A stretch of DNA of 64,000 nucleotides from DASSFZ01 sp035292585 (GCA_035292585.1 DATDPU010000138.1:62001-126000), one strand, 5' to 3'; shown: positions 7,632 to 18,637, counted from the first letter of the stretch. Translations and numbers: made by a program. The notes: generated by a model from the letters alone, not told the origin.

Positions 7632-7665
7632 ACCTTGCGCAAACGTCTCCCGTACCGGGGGGGTA

Positions 7666-7694
7666 TTGTGTGCCCTCGGTGGCGCTGATATAAT
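7666..7694 (+). promoter_or_regulatory. Promoter of the ABC exporter operon
   Basis: TTGTGT (7666-7671), 17 nt, perfect TATAAT (7689-7694), about 32 nt before the ATPase start codon. Confidence 0.65.
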
Positions 7695-7726
7695 CTCCTG
7701 CACTGAGTTATACAGTGATATCGACC

Positions 7727-8635
7727 ATGATCGAAGCCGAGAACCTGAGCAAAGCCTTCAGCGATTTCGTCGCCGTCGACGGAGTTTCACTTCAGGTTGA
7801 ACCGGGTCAGGTCGTGGCGCTGCTGGGGCCGAACGGCGCCGGCAAGACGACGACGGTGCGCGTGCTGGCGGCGCTGTTGTCGCCAACTTCAGGTCGGGCC
7901 AGGGTCGCCGGCTTCGACGTGGTCCGGCATCCGATCGAGGTGCGCCGCCGTGTCGGCGTGCTCACCGAAGCGCCCGGCCTGTATCTGCGCTCGACCGCGC
8001 GCGAGTATCTCGACTTCTTCGGATCGGCGTATGGCATGCCGGCCGCGCGGCGCGGCCGGCGCGCGGCCCTGTTGTTATCCCGCTTCGGTATGGCGGGCGA
8101 TGCCGATCGCCGGTTGAGCCAGTTCTCCAAAGGTATGCAGCAGAAGCTGGCTTTAATTCGATGCATGCTGCACGATCCCCCCGTGCTGCTGTTAGACGAA
8201 CCCACCTCGGCCATGGACCCGCAAAGCGCGCGCATCGTCCGCGATGCGTTGCTGGAATTGAAGACCGATGCGCGCGCCATCATCTTGTGCACGCATAACC
8301 TGACCGAAGCGGAAGAAATTGCCGATCAGATCGCGATCATTCGGCGCGGGCGCATCATCGCGTTGGGCGCGCCGGTCGAATTGAAGCAACGCTTACTCGG
8401 CCCGCCGCTCATGGAGCTGCGCCTGGTGCAACCGGCGAACGGGTTGTTCACGGAGCTGCAAACACACTTGGACGTGGAAGCCGTGGGCGAGACGTGGATT
8501 CGATTCCGCACCACGGAACCGGAACTGGAAAACCCGCGCCTGTTGCGCTGGCTGGCCCAGCGGCAGGTGGACGTGCTGAGCCTCAGCGAAGTGCCCCGGC
8601 GCCTCGAAGACGTGTACCTGAATGTGGTGAAGTGA
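7727..8635 (+). CDS. ABC transporter ATP-binding protein (ABC-2 exporter type)
   Basis: 302-aa ATPase of the NatA/DrrA-like exporter group. Walker A GPNGAGKTTT (about 34-43), Q-loop VGVLTEAPGLY, signature FSKGMQQKLAL, Walker B VLLLDEPTSAMD, switch His in CTHN; the C-terminal 80 residues form the usual regulatory extension. ATG 7727 is chosen over GTG 7715 because family proteins begin IEAENLSKAF. Its stop overlaps the permease start (TGATG), so the two are translationally coupled. It energises export by the fused permease downstream; the cargo is unknown. Confidence 0.9.
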   Translation: MIEAENLSKAFSDFVAVDGVSLQVEPGQVVALLGPNGAGKTTTVRVLAALLSPTSGRARVAGFDVVRHPIEVRRRVGVLTEAPGLYLRSTAREYLDFFGSAYGMPAARRGRRAALLLSRFGMAGDADRRLSQFSKGMQQKLALIRCMLHDPPVLLLDEPTSAMDPQSARIVRDALLELKTDARAIILCTHNLTEAEEIADQIAIIRRGRIIALGAPVELKQRLLGPPLMELRLVQPANGLFTELQTHLDVEAVGETWIRFRTTEPELENPRLLRWLAQRQVDVLSLSEVPRRLEDVYLNVVK

Positions 8636-10071
8636 TGGCGACTGCGTCGATTTCGTTCGAGCCGCAACGCTCATGGCTGGCCGGTGTGCTGACGGTGACG
8701 CGCCGCGAACTGCGCGATACGCTGCGCGATTGGCGCATCGTCTTGCCCATCATCTTGCTCACGCTCGTGTTCCCGGTGATCATGAACTTCACCGCGGGCG
8801 CGGCGCAGGACTTTGTGCAACAGTACGGCGCACAGCTCGTCGGCGAGCGGCTCATCCCGTTCTTGCTCATGATCGTGGGCTTCTTCCCCATCTCGTTCTC
8901 GCTCGTCGTTGCGCTCGAAACGTTCGTCGGCGAGCGCGAGCGCAAGAGCATCGAGGCGTTGCTATGCACGCCGCTGTCGAACGGCCAATTGTACCTGGGC
9001 AAGATGCTGGCGGCGATGATCCCGCCGTTAGCCGCCGCCTACCTCGGCATTGCCGTATACCTGGCCGGCCTGGCGGTCTTTCGCCAGTGGTACGCGCCGC
9101 CGCAATTGCTGCTCCAGATCGTCCTGCTCACGACCTGCGAGGCGATCGTGATGGTATCGGGCGCAGTCGTGATCTCCAGCCAGACGACCAGCACGCGCGC
9201 GGCCAATCTGCTGGCGTCGTTCATCATCGTGCCGATGGCGCTCCTGGTGCAGGCGGAGAGCCTGATCATGTTTTGGGGGCGCTATGACATCTTATGGATG
9301 TTCGTCCTCGCGCTGCTCGTCGTCGATTTGCTGCTGATTCGCATGGGCGTGAAGTTGTTCGATCGTGAGGAGCTGCTGGGCCGCGAGTTCGATACGATCA
9401 ACATCAAAGCGCGCTGGCGCACCTTCGCACGCTTTTTCAAGCAGGGCGATCCCAGAACTCAGGCGGGGCGCTTCAGCGTGTGGCGCGTGTATCGCCAGGA
9501 TGTGCCTAGGATTGTCGGTCGGGCGAGCTATGCGACCTGGACGGTGCTGGCTGCGACCGTGATCGGTATCGCTGCCGGCTGGCTCTTCGCGCAAGCGCAC
9601 CCGGTCACGGTTGGCCCTGAAATCAGTGGTTCCTCCATCTCGAGAGTGCCCTTCCAGTATATTTTGCTCAACAACCTGCGCACGGTTGTGTTGTCGGGGT
9701 TGGTCGGAGTTTTCACCTTCGGCGTGATCCCGACGGTTGTGCCGCTCGTCAACAGCGCGCTGGTGGTGTTTGTGGTGATCCGCGCCGCAACCGCCGGTGG
9801 ACAGCATCCGCTGGCGCTGTTTGCCGCGGGCATTTTGCCGCACGGCATTTTCGAACTCACCGGGGTGTGGCTGGCGTCGATCTTGGCGCTGCGCCTGGGT
9901 GCGGCGTTGATCGCGCGCCAGCCGCGCCTGACGTTGGGCGAAAGTTGGCTCCTGGCGCTGGCCGATTACGTGAAAGTGCTGATCTTTGTCGTTGTGCCGC
10001 TCCTGGTTGTCGCGGCGCTGATTGAAGCGAATATTACACCCGACTTGCTGACCGCAATACTGAACCGTTGA
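8635..10071 (+). CDS. ABC-2 permease fused to a SpoIIM (stage II sporulation M) domain
   Basis: 478-aa membrane protein. Residues about 1-230 are an ABC-2/NatB-type permease (RRELRDTLRDWRIVLPIILL, SLVVALETFVGERERKSIEALL, CTPLSNGQLYLGKML). After a soluble linker, residues about 285-478 match the SpoIIM/DUF95 membrane domain (ILLNNLRTVVLSGLVGVFTFG, then GILPHGIFELTGVWLAS). In many bacteria these are separate neighbouring genes; here they form one chain. The start overlaps the ATPase stop; a longer upstream frame lies inside the ATPase gene. It probably forms the membrane part of an exporter or an envelope-remodelling complex; substrate unknown. Confidence 0.85.
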   Translation: MATASISFEPQRSWLAGVLTVTRRELRDTLRDWRIVLPIILLTLVFPVIMNFTAGAAQDFVQQYGAQLVGERLIPFLLMIVGFFPISFSLVVALETFVGERERKSIEALLCTPLSNGQLYLGKMLAAMIPPLAAAYLGIAVYLAGLAVFRQWYAPPQLLLQIVLLTTCEAIVMVSGAVVISSQTTSTRAANLLASFIIVPMALLVQAESLIMFWGRYDILWMFVLALLVVDLLLIRMGVKLFDREELLGREFDTINIKARWRTFARFFKQGDPRTQAGRFSVWRVYRQDVPRIVGRASYATWTVLAATVIGIAAGWLFAQAHPVTVGPEISGSSISRVPFQYILLNNLRTVVLSGLVGVFTFGVIPTVVPLVNSALVVFVVIRAATAGGQHPLALFAAGILPHGIFELTGVWLASILALRLGAALIARQPRLTLGESWLLALADYVKVLIFVVVPLLVVAALIEANITPDLLTAILNR

Positions 10072-10091
10072 GGGAGAAGGGCTGAGCGAGC

Positions 10092-10844
10092 ATGGCGCGA
10101 CTCGTTTTATTGGGGACAGCGGCCGCCGTCCCGGATGCGTCTCACGAGAACACCTACATTGTGTTGGAAGGCCCCAGCGGGTCGATCATGATCGATTGCG
10201 GCGGTGGGCCGATCGGCCGGCTGGAGCAGGCGGGGGTGCCGCATCTGAGCCTGCGCTCGGTGATTATCACCCACATTCACCCGGATCACGCGTATGGATT
10301 TCCGCTGTTGCTGATGGGGTTGTGGTTGCTGGGGCGCACTGCTCGGCTGCAGGTGCATGCGCTCGACAACGTCGCGGCCCGGCTGCGGGCGGTGATGGAT
10401 GCTTACGAGTGGCGCGAATGGCCGCGCTTTTATCCGGTCCAGTTTGAGCCAATCGAGGATCGAGTTGGCGCGCCCGTGTTGGACAATGGCGACTTCCGCA
10501 TCACCGCTGCGCGCAACGAGCACATGGTGCCGACGCTCGCCTTGCGCATCGAGAACAAGGCCAATGGTTACGTGGTGGCCTATTCGAGCGACACCGCGCC
10601 GTGTGCGGCGGTGGTCGAACTGGCGCGCGGCGCAGACTTATTGATCCACGAAGCAGCGGGCGCCACGCCCGGCCATTCGAGCGCTGCGATGGCCGGTGAA
10701 GTTGCGCGCGAGGCGGACGTCAAGAAACTCGTGCTGGTTCACTACCAGGTTACCGCCGATCCGGATGCGCTGGCGGCCGAGGCCCAGGCGGCGTTTGGCC
10801 GGCCGGTGGAAGTGGCGCAGGATATGGCGGAGTACATGATTTAG
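10092..10844 (+). CDS. MBL-fold metallo-hydrolase (RNase Z-like)
   Basis: 250-aa metallo-beta-lactamase-fold hydrolase. Motif I HIHPDHAYG (about 58-66) binds two metals, with further ligands in ARNEH, AYSSDTAP and the C-terminal LVLVHYQ. Overall layout is that of ribonuclease Z/AtsA-like enzymes, but the tRNA-binding exosite arm of RNase Z is not visible, so the substrate may be a phosphodiester or a small ester. Starts 20 nt after the permease and may be co-transcribed. Confidence 0.85.
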   Translation: MARLVLLGTAAAVPDASHENTYIVLEGPSGSIMIDCGGGPIGRLEQAGVPHLSLRSVIITHIHPDHAYGFPLLLMGLWLLGRTARLQVHALDNVAARLRAVMDAYEWREWPRFYPVQFEPIEDRVGAPVLDNGDFRITAARNEHMVPTLALRIENKANGYVVAYSSDTAPCAAVVELARGADLLIHEAAGATPGHSSAAMAGEVAREADVKKLVLVHYQVTADPDALAAEAQAAFGRPVEVAQDMAEYMI

Positions 10845-10846
10845 AA

Positions 10847-10859
10847 ACCCGGTTTCTCG
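10847..10859. terminator. Short palindrome between convergent genes
   Basis: GAAACCCGGTTTC sits in the 17-nt gap between two convergent genes. It belongs to the same AAACCGGGT-type sequence used as a terminator at 25482-25510. Confidence 0.4.
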
Positions 10860-10861
10860 GT

Positions 10862-11362
10862 TCACCGGCCTCGATACTGCCGGGCGTACTCCAGGTAACG
10901 CTGCGCCGTCCGGCGCACCGATTCAAGCTCCTCATCGGTCACTTCGCGCACGACCCGTCCCGGTAGCCCCAACACCAACGATCGCGGCGGGACGACCGTC
11001 CCGCCGGTCACCAGCGCCCCGGCCCCAATAATGCTCTCGCGCCCGATGCGCGCACCCGTCAAGACCAGAGCTCCCATCCCGATCAAGACATCGTCTTCCA
11101 CCACGCAACCGTGAACCACGGCGCGATGAGCCACCGTGACGCCGTCGCCGATCAGGGTGGGCGATCCCGCGTCGACGTGCACGATGCAGCCATCCTGCAG
11201 GTTCGAGCGCCGGCCAATGACGATCCGGTCGGTGTCGCCGCGCAAGATCGAGCCGAACCAAACACTGGATTCAGCCCCGATGCTGACCTGGCCGACGATG
11301 TCCGCGCTTGGCGCGATAAAAACATCGGGCGCAATCAGTTCGGGATGCCGCGAATTGTCCAA
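10862..11362 (-). CDS. Gamma-carbonic anhydrase-family protein (left-handed beta-helix)
   Basis: 166-aa hexapeptide-repeat protein of the gamma-CA/YrdA family. The three His ligands of the metal site are present (CIVHVD, VAHRA, VVHGC), and the C-terminal helix (EELESVRRTAQRYLEYARQY) is typical. The family catalyses CO2 hydration or, in many members, has an unknown role. The start is TTG 11360-11362, preceded by GGAGAGG; no ATG fits. It is transcribed divergently from hsp20. Confidence 0.9.
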   Translation of the reverse strand: MDNSRHPELIAPDVFIAPSADIVGQVSIGAESSVWFGSILRGDTDRIVIGRRSNLQDGCIVHVDAGSPTLIGDGVTVAHRAVVHGCVVEDDVLIGMGALVLTGARIGRESIIGAGALVTGGTVVPPRSLVLGLPGRVVREVTDEELESVRRTAQRYLEYARQYRGR

Positions 11363-11417
11363 GTTTCCTCTCCTTCAGTGCAGACTGTGGCCCTGCGGAA
11401 GCTATTGTACCATGCGT

Positions 11418-11447
11418 TTGCCGCGCCAAACCGATATGTGGTACAAT
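11418..11447 (+). promoter_or_regulatory. Promoter of the hsp20 gene
   Basis: TTGCCG (11418-11423), 18 nt, TACAAT (11442-11447), about 75 nt upstream of the hsp20 ATG. No CIRCE or other heat-shock operator is visible. Confidence 0.5.
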
Positions 11448-11524
11448 CCTTTCAACGTTTAACAGCCGAGTGGCTGCGGACTTCCGTATCTGTCACTATC
11501 GCGCTCGATGTTTGGAGAATAGCT

Positions 11525-11956
11525 ATGGGACAAAGCGACCGAGAGGACCCGTTTGACCGCATGCGGGCGCGGATCGACCTGATGTATCAGGACCTGGTCG
11601 GGCCGGCGCGTTGGGTAGTCATGCAGCATACGCATGCCTGGCGACCGCCTACGGACGTATTTGAGACCGATGAAGCGGTCATCATCCGGATCGAGGTGGC
11701 CGGAATGCGGGAGACCGACTTCAACGTCGTGCTGTCCGATCAGTTGCTTGTCGTGACAGGTTTTCGCCAAGACCCTTCGCCCAAAGTCGCCTATCATCAG
11801 ATGGAAGTTCGTTACGGCGAGTTTCGCGTCGAGGTGTTTCTGCACTGGGCCATCGGCGAAGCGGGTATCCAGGCCGTGTACGACAACGGTTTTCTACAGG
11901 TGATCCTGCCCAAAGCGCGCAAACGGCAGATCCCCATCGCTGAAGTCGGAAGTTGA
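11525..11956 (+). CDS. Hsp20/alpha-crystallin small heat-shock protein
   Basis: 143 aa, typical for bacterial Hsp20. The alpha-crystallin domain runs from about residue 38 (PPTDVFETDEAVIIRIEVAG) to 135, with YGEFRVEVFL and the closing GFLQVILPK; the C-terminal IPI is the IxI-type tail that docks between subunits. ATP-independent holdase that binds unfolding proteins. ATG 11525 has GGAG upstream; a longer open frame back to 11111 is antisense to the carbonic anhydrase gene. lon follows 65 nt downstream, a sensible protein-quality pair. Confidence 0.92.
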   Translation: MGQSDREDPFDRMRARIDLMYQDLVGPARWVVMQHTHAWRPPTDVFETDEAVIIRIEVAGMRETDFNVVLSDQLLVVTGFRQDPSPKVAYHQMEVRYGEFRVEVFLHWAIGEAGIQAVYDNGFLQVILPKARKRQIPIAEVGS

Positions 11957-12021
11957 ACAGTGTGCGTTGCGCCGGACCTGCGCCGGCCTTCGGCTGAATC
12001 ATCAGAGACGTCGAGTTTGCA

Positions 12022-14583
<2,562 letters not shown>

Positions 14584-14588
14584 CAGCT

Positions 14589-14945
14589 ATGACCAAAATT
14601 CTGATTATCGACGACGATAAGGCCACGGCGACGCTGCTGCGCACCCTGTTTGAGATCGAGGGCCTGGAAGGCGTGGTCTGCTCGCGCGCCGACCGGGTGC
14701 TCTCGGATGTGCGGGCCGAGCACCCCGACGCGCTCTTGATGGACGCCCATCTGGCCGAAGTCGATAGCCTGCACATCCTCCGTGAGATCAAGGCCGATCC
14801 CAAGATGCGCGCGATCCCGGTCGTCATGGTGTCGGGGATGGATCGCAGCGCTGAGTTTCTGGCGGCCGGCGCGGCGGCATTCGTGCTCAAGCCCTTCAAG
14901 CCGGCCGACCTGATGACCGTCCTCAACCATCATATTCCATCTTGA
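14589..14945 (+). CDS. Single-domain response regulator (CheY-like)
   Basis: 118-aa receiver domain with no output domain. Acidic pocket IIDDDK, phospho-acceptor Asp in LLMDAHL (about residue 52), Ser in MVSGM and Lys in VLKPF are all present, so phosphorylation is expected. It is 5 nt behind lon and 15 nt before the PHP-AlbA gene. No histidine kinase is near. Confidence 0.9.
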   Translation: MTKILIIDDDKATATLLRTLFEIEGLEGVVCSRADRVLSDVRAEHPDALLMDAHLAEVDSLHILREIKADPKMRAIPVVMVSGMDRSAEFLAAGAAAFVLKPFKPADLMTVLNHHIPS

Positions 14946-14960
14946 AAGTAATAAGGTCCC

Positions 14961-16682
14961 GTGCCACCCAGACGAAAACGCGATAGCCAGCGACAGTGGC
15001 GGCGAGTCGATTTGCACATCCACACGCCGGCGTCGTCAGATTACCAAACCTCCGATGTGAAGTACCTGGACATTCTGCGCAGCGCAGAAGCGCGCGGTCT
15101 CGACCTCATCGCCTTCACCGATCACAACTCGGTGGCCGGCTACGCCGGGATGCAGCAGGAGATCGCGCAGCTGGAGCTGTTGGAGCGGCTCAACCGGCTG
15201 CACGCGAATGAACGCCAGCAGTTGGAAGAATACCGCCGCTTGCGCACGCGCATCCTGGCGCTGCCCGGCTTCGAATTCACCGCGACCTTTGGCTTCCACA
15301 TCCTGGGCATCTTCCCGGAAACCAAACCGCTCCGCGAGATCGAATATCTCCTGCTCCACCTCAACATCCCCGCCGACAAGTTGGACGAAGGCCCGTGCGA
15401 AGTGGGCGCGACGGCGGACGTGCTGACCGCTTATCGAACGATCGACGAGGCGGGCGGCATCGCCATCGCCGCGCACGTCAATTCCAGCCACGGCGTCGCG
15501 ATGCGCGGGCTGGGCTTCGGTGGGCAGACCAAGATCGCGTATACGCAAGACCCGCACTTACTGGCGCTGGAGGTGACCGATCTGGAGCAGAAGGGCCGAC
15601 GCACGATGGCCGCCTTTTTCAGCGGAACCAAGCCGGAATATCCGCGCCGGATGCACTGCATTCAAGGCTCGGACGCGCACCGGCTCACGCGCGACCCGAA
15701 GAACATCAAGAACCTGGGCGTGGGCGATCGCGTGACGGAATTGCTGCTGGACGAGGTGAGCTTCGGCGCGCTGTGCGACCTGTTCAAGGGAACCGATTTT
15801 GCGCGCAGCCGGCCCTATCGCCCCAGCCAGGCGCCGGTCGATTTCATTCAAGCGGCCCGCGAAGCCGGACCGAGCATCATCCAATCCTTCCACGAAAGTT
15901 ACTCGCAGCGCGGCGGCAAGCTCAAAGGCATCATCGCCGACGTGTGCGCTTTCGCCAACACCAATGGCGGGACGGTCTACGTGGGTGTGTCGGGCGAAGC
16001 GCGTAAACGCGCCTCAGGGGTGAATAACCCTAAGGAGGCGATGCAAACGATCAAGAAGGCGATCCAATCGATCACGCCGCCGCTCGAGGCGACGGTGGAC
16101 GTGCACAAGTCCGGCGGCGTGAACGTGATTCGCATCATCGTGCCGCGCGGCGATGATCTCCCCTACGCGATCGATGACAACAAGATTTACCTGCGCGTCG
16201 AGGCCGAGACGACGCTGGCAGTGCGCGACGAGATCGTGCAGCTGGTCAAACGCAAAGAGGGCGGGGCGCGAGCGGCAGCCGGCGAGCCGGCGTCGGCGCT
16301 CGAATCGGCGGCGACGCCGACCAACGGTGTGGCCGGGCCGCCGCGCACCGGCGTGGAGATTGTCGAGAGCGGGGAGCGCGAGGGCCGCTGGTATCACACG
16401 ATGCGTGATCTGCGCAATGGCAACGTAGTCAAAAACGTCACCCAGAAGTCGGCGCGCAAGCTGTGGCATTACGCCATCAGCCAGCATGAGAAGCACCCGA
16501 TCGATTCGACGCAGCTGAACTGGGTCGGTGACCTGGCGCTGCTGAACAAGTCGCAACATGCCGGTAAGCACCGTTACGATCTGGCGCAGCGTCAACCCGA
16601 CGGCGCGATCCGTGTGTACTATGGTGTGACCGAAGACGGCATTCACGGCCCGTGGCGCAAGCTGGTCGGGCTGGAGGAATGA
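14961..16682 (+). CDS. PHP-domain phosphoesterase fused to AlbA_2-type domain
   Basis: 573 aa, GTG start. Residues about 15-290 form a PHP domain with metal ligands in VDLHIHTPAS, AFTDHNS, FEFTAT, AAHVNSS and the closing GSDAH. Residues about 320-430 resemble the Schlafen AlbA_2 nucleic-acid-binding module (IADVCAFANTNGGTVYVGVS, IYLRVEAETTLAVRDEI). A Ser/Ala/Gly-rich linker leads to a distinct C-terminal domain (about 475-573, WYHTMRDLRNGNVV, WHYAISQHE) that I do not recognise. It may cleave or sense nucleic acid or a nucleotide; the reaction is not known. Confidence 0.8.
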   Translation: MPPRRKRDSQRQWRRVDLHIHTPASSDYQTSDVKYLDILRSAEARGLDLIAFTDHNSVAGYAGMQQEIAQLELLERLNRLHANERQQLEEYRRLRTRILALPGFEFTATFGFHILGIFPETKPLREIEYLLLHLNIPADKLDEGPCEVGATADVLTAYRTIDEAGGIAIAAHVNSSHGVAMRGLGFGGQTKIAYTQDPHLLALEVTDLEQKGRRTMAAFFSGTKPEYPRRMHCIQGSDAHRLTRDPKNIKNLGVGDRVTELLLDEVSFGALCDLFKGTDFARSRPYRPSQAPVDFIQAAREAGPSIIQSFHESYSQRGGKLKGIIADVCAFANTNGGTVYVGVSGEARKRASGVNNPKEAMQTIKKAIQSITPPLEATVDVHKSGGVNVIRIIVPRGDDLPYAIDDNKIYLRVEAETTLAVRDEIVQLVKRKEGGARAAAGEPASALESAATPTNGVAGPPRTGVEIVESGEREGRWYHTMRDLRNGNVVKNVTQKSARKLWHYAISQHEKHPIDSTQLNWVGDLALLNKSQHAGKHRYDLAQRQPDGAIRVYYGVTEDGIHGPWRKLVGLEE

Positions 16683-16728
16683 GTCGGCAGATGAAGGACG
16701 AAAGACGAATGACGAACGAGAGTCTATT

Positions 16729-16819
16729 AGGACTTACGCAGTTGGTGCGGCAGTTGCACTGCCGCCGCCCCATCTGCCGCAGTACAACTGCGGCAGCAAC
16801 ATGCAACTGCGTAAGTCCT
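16729..16819. mobile_element. 91-bp MITE with 7-bp target duplication
   Basis: Terminal inverted repeats AGGACTTACGCAGTTG / CAACTGCGTAAGTCCT (16729-16744 / 16804-16819), internally palindromic (GCGGCAGTTGC..., CCGCAGTACAACTGCGG), flanked by GTCTATT on both sides (16722-16728, 16820-16826). The same 12-bp end, AGGACTTACGCA, bounds the IS remnant at 33389-34116, its likely source of transposase. Confidence 0.75.
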
Positions 16820-16870
16820 GTCTATTCGTCTTTGGTCTTCCGTCGTTCGGCATCCGTTCGAGAGGTGCGC

Positions 16871-17863
16871 ATGCCCTACACCCTTCCCACGTCGGCAGTG
16901 ATCGACCCGCGCAAGACCGGCGGCATGGGCTTGAACCTGCGCGCCGGCCCGGCGCGCAGCGGCGCGCGACTCGCCACGATGCGCGATAACACGCGCGTCG
17001 CCGTGGTCGGCGCGGCGCGTGAAAACTTCGATCCGAACTCCAAGGTGTTATGGTATCAGGTCCGCACCTTGCAGTTTATGGGTTTCTGTTCAGCGGACTT
17101 TATTGCGCTTGACCCCGAACCGATCGTCCCGTTGCCGACGACGGGCAGCGTGGATGCGCAGCGAACGGGTGGCGTGGGTCTCAATATGCGGGCGTCGCCC
17201 GATCGCACGGCGAATCGGCTGGTAACCATGCCGGCCAATGCGCCGCTGCAGGTCATCGGCGCGGCGCGCGAAGGTTTTGCGCCGAACGCGGCGCTGTGGT
17301 ATCTCGTTCAGTTTGGCGCGCAGCGCGGCTACTGTCTGAGCGATTTTGTCGCCGCCGCGTCCACAAGCCCCATACTGACCACGCAGCCGGGCGGCCCGTT
17401 CGTCGGCGTGTGGCCGTCGGTTTTTCCCCAACACGTCGTCACCGCGCCTTTCAACCAACCCCGACCCTCCTTCCGCGCGCCGATCAAAGCGCACGAAGGC
17501 ATCGATCTGCGCGCGCCTAACGGTACGCCGGTGGTCGCCTGGGCCGATGGTCGAGTCGTGATGACCTTCACGTGGGATGGGGTGACCCGATCGGGCGATC
17601 ACGCTTACGGCAATCACGTCAAGTTGTTCCATCCTGCGCTGGGCTTATTCTCCATATATTGCCACTTGCAGTCCTTCAACGTCTCCAAAGACCAGGTGGT
17701 GCAGATGGGCGAGCAGCTCGGGCGAGCCGACAACACGGGCAACAGCGAGGGCGCGCATTTGCACTTCATGCTGATCGACCCGGCGAACGGGTTGAAGGGC
17801 TACGTGTACCCCAACGTGATCGATCCCACACCCTACCTGCCCAAGCCGTATACGGTTCTGTGA
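16871..17863 (+). CDS. SH3-domain M23-family peptidase
   Basis: 330 aa. Two SH3-like repeats (about 8-78 and 90-160; GGMGLNLRAGP and GGVGLNMRASP, each ending in a GFCSADF/GYCLSDF strand) precede a LytM/M23 zinc peptidase domain (about 200-325) with HEGIDLRAP, then the IYCHL strand and GAHLHFML. The family cleaves peptidoglycan cross-bridges. No signal peptide is visible, so export is by an unknown route or the protein is cytoplasmic/phage-like. ATG 16871 has GAGG 5 nt upstream; longer frames run into the MITE. Confidence 0.85.
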   Translation: MPYTLPTSAVIDPRKTGGMGLNLRAGPARSGARLATMRDNTRVAVVGAARENFDPNSKVLWYQVRTLQFMGFCSADFIALDPEPIVPLPTTGSVDAQRTGGVGLNMRASPDRTANRLVTMPANAPLQVIGAAREGFAPNAALWYLVQFGAQRGYCLSDFVAAASTSPILTTQPGGPFVGVWPSVFPQHVVTAPFNQPRPSFRAPIKAHEGIDLRAPNGTPVVAWADGRVVMTFTWDGVTRSGDHAYGNHVKLFHPALGLFSIYCHLQSFNVSKDQVVQMGEQLGRADNTGNSEGAHLHFMLIDPANGLKGYVYPNVIDPTPYLPKPYTVL

Positions 17864-17907
17864 TTGGAGATTGGAGATTGGAGATTGGAGATTGGAGATT
17901 AGAGATT
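17863..17907. repeat. Heptamer tandem repeat GATTGGA
   Basis: Five or more head-to-tail copies of the 7-mer ATTGGAG directly after the M23 stop codon, the last two degenerate (ATTAGAG). Confidence 0.8.
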
Positions 17908-17931
17908 GGGTGTGCCTGAATCTCTAATCTC
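17895..17931 (+). terminator. Hairpin after M23 gene
   Basis: GAGATTAGAGATT (17895-17907) pairs perfectly with AATCTCTAATCTC (17919-17931), followed by TTCTTC. The stem is partly built from the heptamer repeat. Confidence 0.5.
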
Positions 17932-17947
17932 TTCTTCAATAAGGGAT

Positions 17948-18442
17948 ATGATTCAAGTCGCGATTCTGACCGTCAGCGATCGATCGGCGCGCGGGGAGCG
18001 ACCCGATGCCGGCGGCCCGGTCATCGAGCAGTTTGTGCGCGAGACATGGGGCTGGCCGATCGCGCAGACGGCGATCATTCCCGACGATGCTTCGGCGATT
18101 GGCTCGACGCTGGTCGAATGGTGCGACGTGGCGCAGGTCAACTTGATCTTCACAACGGGCGGCACCGGCTTCGCGCCGCGCGACGTGACGCCCGAAGCGA
18201 CCCGCGCCATTCTCGATCGTGAAGCGCCGGGCCTGGCCGAAGCGATGCGCGCGGCCAGCTTGAGGGTCACGCCGCACGCCATGCTGTCGCGGGCCGTGTG
18301 CGGCATGCGCGGCCGCACGCTGATCGTCAACCTGCCCGGCTCGCCCAAAGCGTGCCTCGAAAACCTGGCGACCATCGCGCCGGCGCTGCCGCACGCGCTG
18401 CAATTGTTGCGCGAAGACCCCGGCGCGGAGGCCGGGCACTAA
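17948..18442 (+). CDS. Molybdopterin adenylyltransferase-like (MogA/MoaB family)
   Basis: 164-aa MoCF-fold protein. Starts VAILTVSDRSARGERPDAGG and carries the family loops FTTGGTGFAPRDVTPEAT (binding of the pterin/nucleotide) and NLPGSPKACLENL near the C-terminus. MogA/MoaB activates molybdopterin by adenylation before metal insertion. No other molybdenum cofactor gene is in the window. ATG 17948 is preceded by AAGGG at short spacing. It could equally be named MoaB; sequence alone does not separate the two. Confidence 0.88.
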   Translation: MIQVAILTVSDRSARGERPDAGGPVIEQFVRETWGWPIAQTAIIPDDASAIGSTLVEWCDVAQVNLIFTTGGTGFAPRDVTPEATRAILDREAPGLAEAMRAASLRVTPHAMLSRAVCGMRGRTLIVNLPGSPKACLENLATIAPALPHALQLLREDPGAEAGH

Positions 18443-18463
18443 ACGTTATCCGAAATACGAATT

Positions 18464-18637
18464 CATCCACGAAATAACACGAAAGGACACGAAAACTGCT
18501 TCGCTCATGTATTGAACAAGTGCGCCGTAGCACGCCCACAACCCCACAAGGGGGCGCAAGCAGGGGGCTAAGCTACTGTCACTGCACTTGTTCTGAACAT
18601 GAGCCAACTGCTCATATCTTCGTGTGTCTTCGTGGAT
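18464..18637. repeat. ATCCACGAA-type palindrome interrupted by dispersed repeat copy 2
   Basis: Left arm ATCCACGAAATAACACGAA (from 18464) and right arm TTCGTGTGTCTTCGTGGAT (to about 18637) match the arms of the element at 33111-33187. Between them lies copy 2 of the dispersed palindrome, with 18532-18569 identical to the complement of 146-183, flanked by its own GAACAAGTG / CACTTGTTC pair. Confidence 0.6.

Noticed and set aside
11111..11524. 138-codon N-terminal extension of Hsp20
   Set aside because: Antisense to the carbonic anhydrase gene; GGAG precedes ATG 11525 and the Hsp20 domain length is then normal.
17863..17907. CRISPR-like or iteron array
   Set aside because: Only a 7-bp simple tandem repeat with no spacers.
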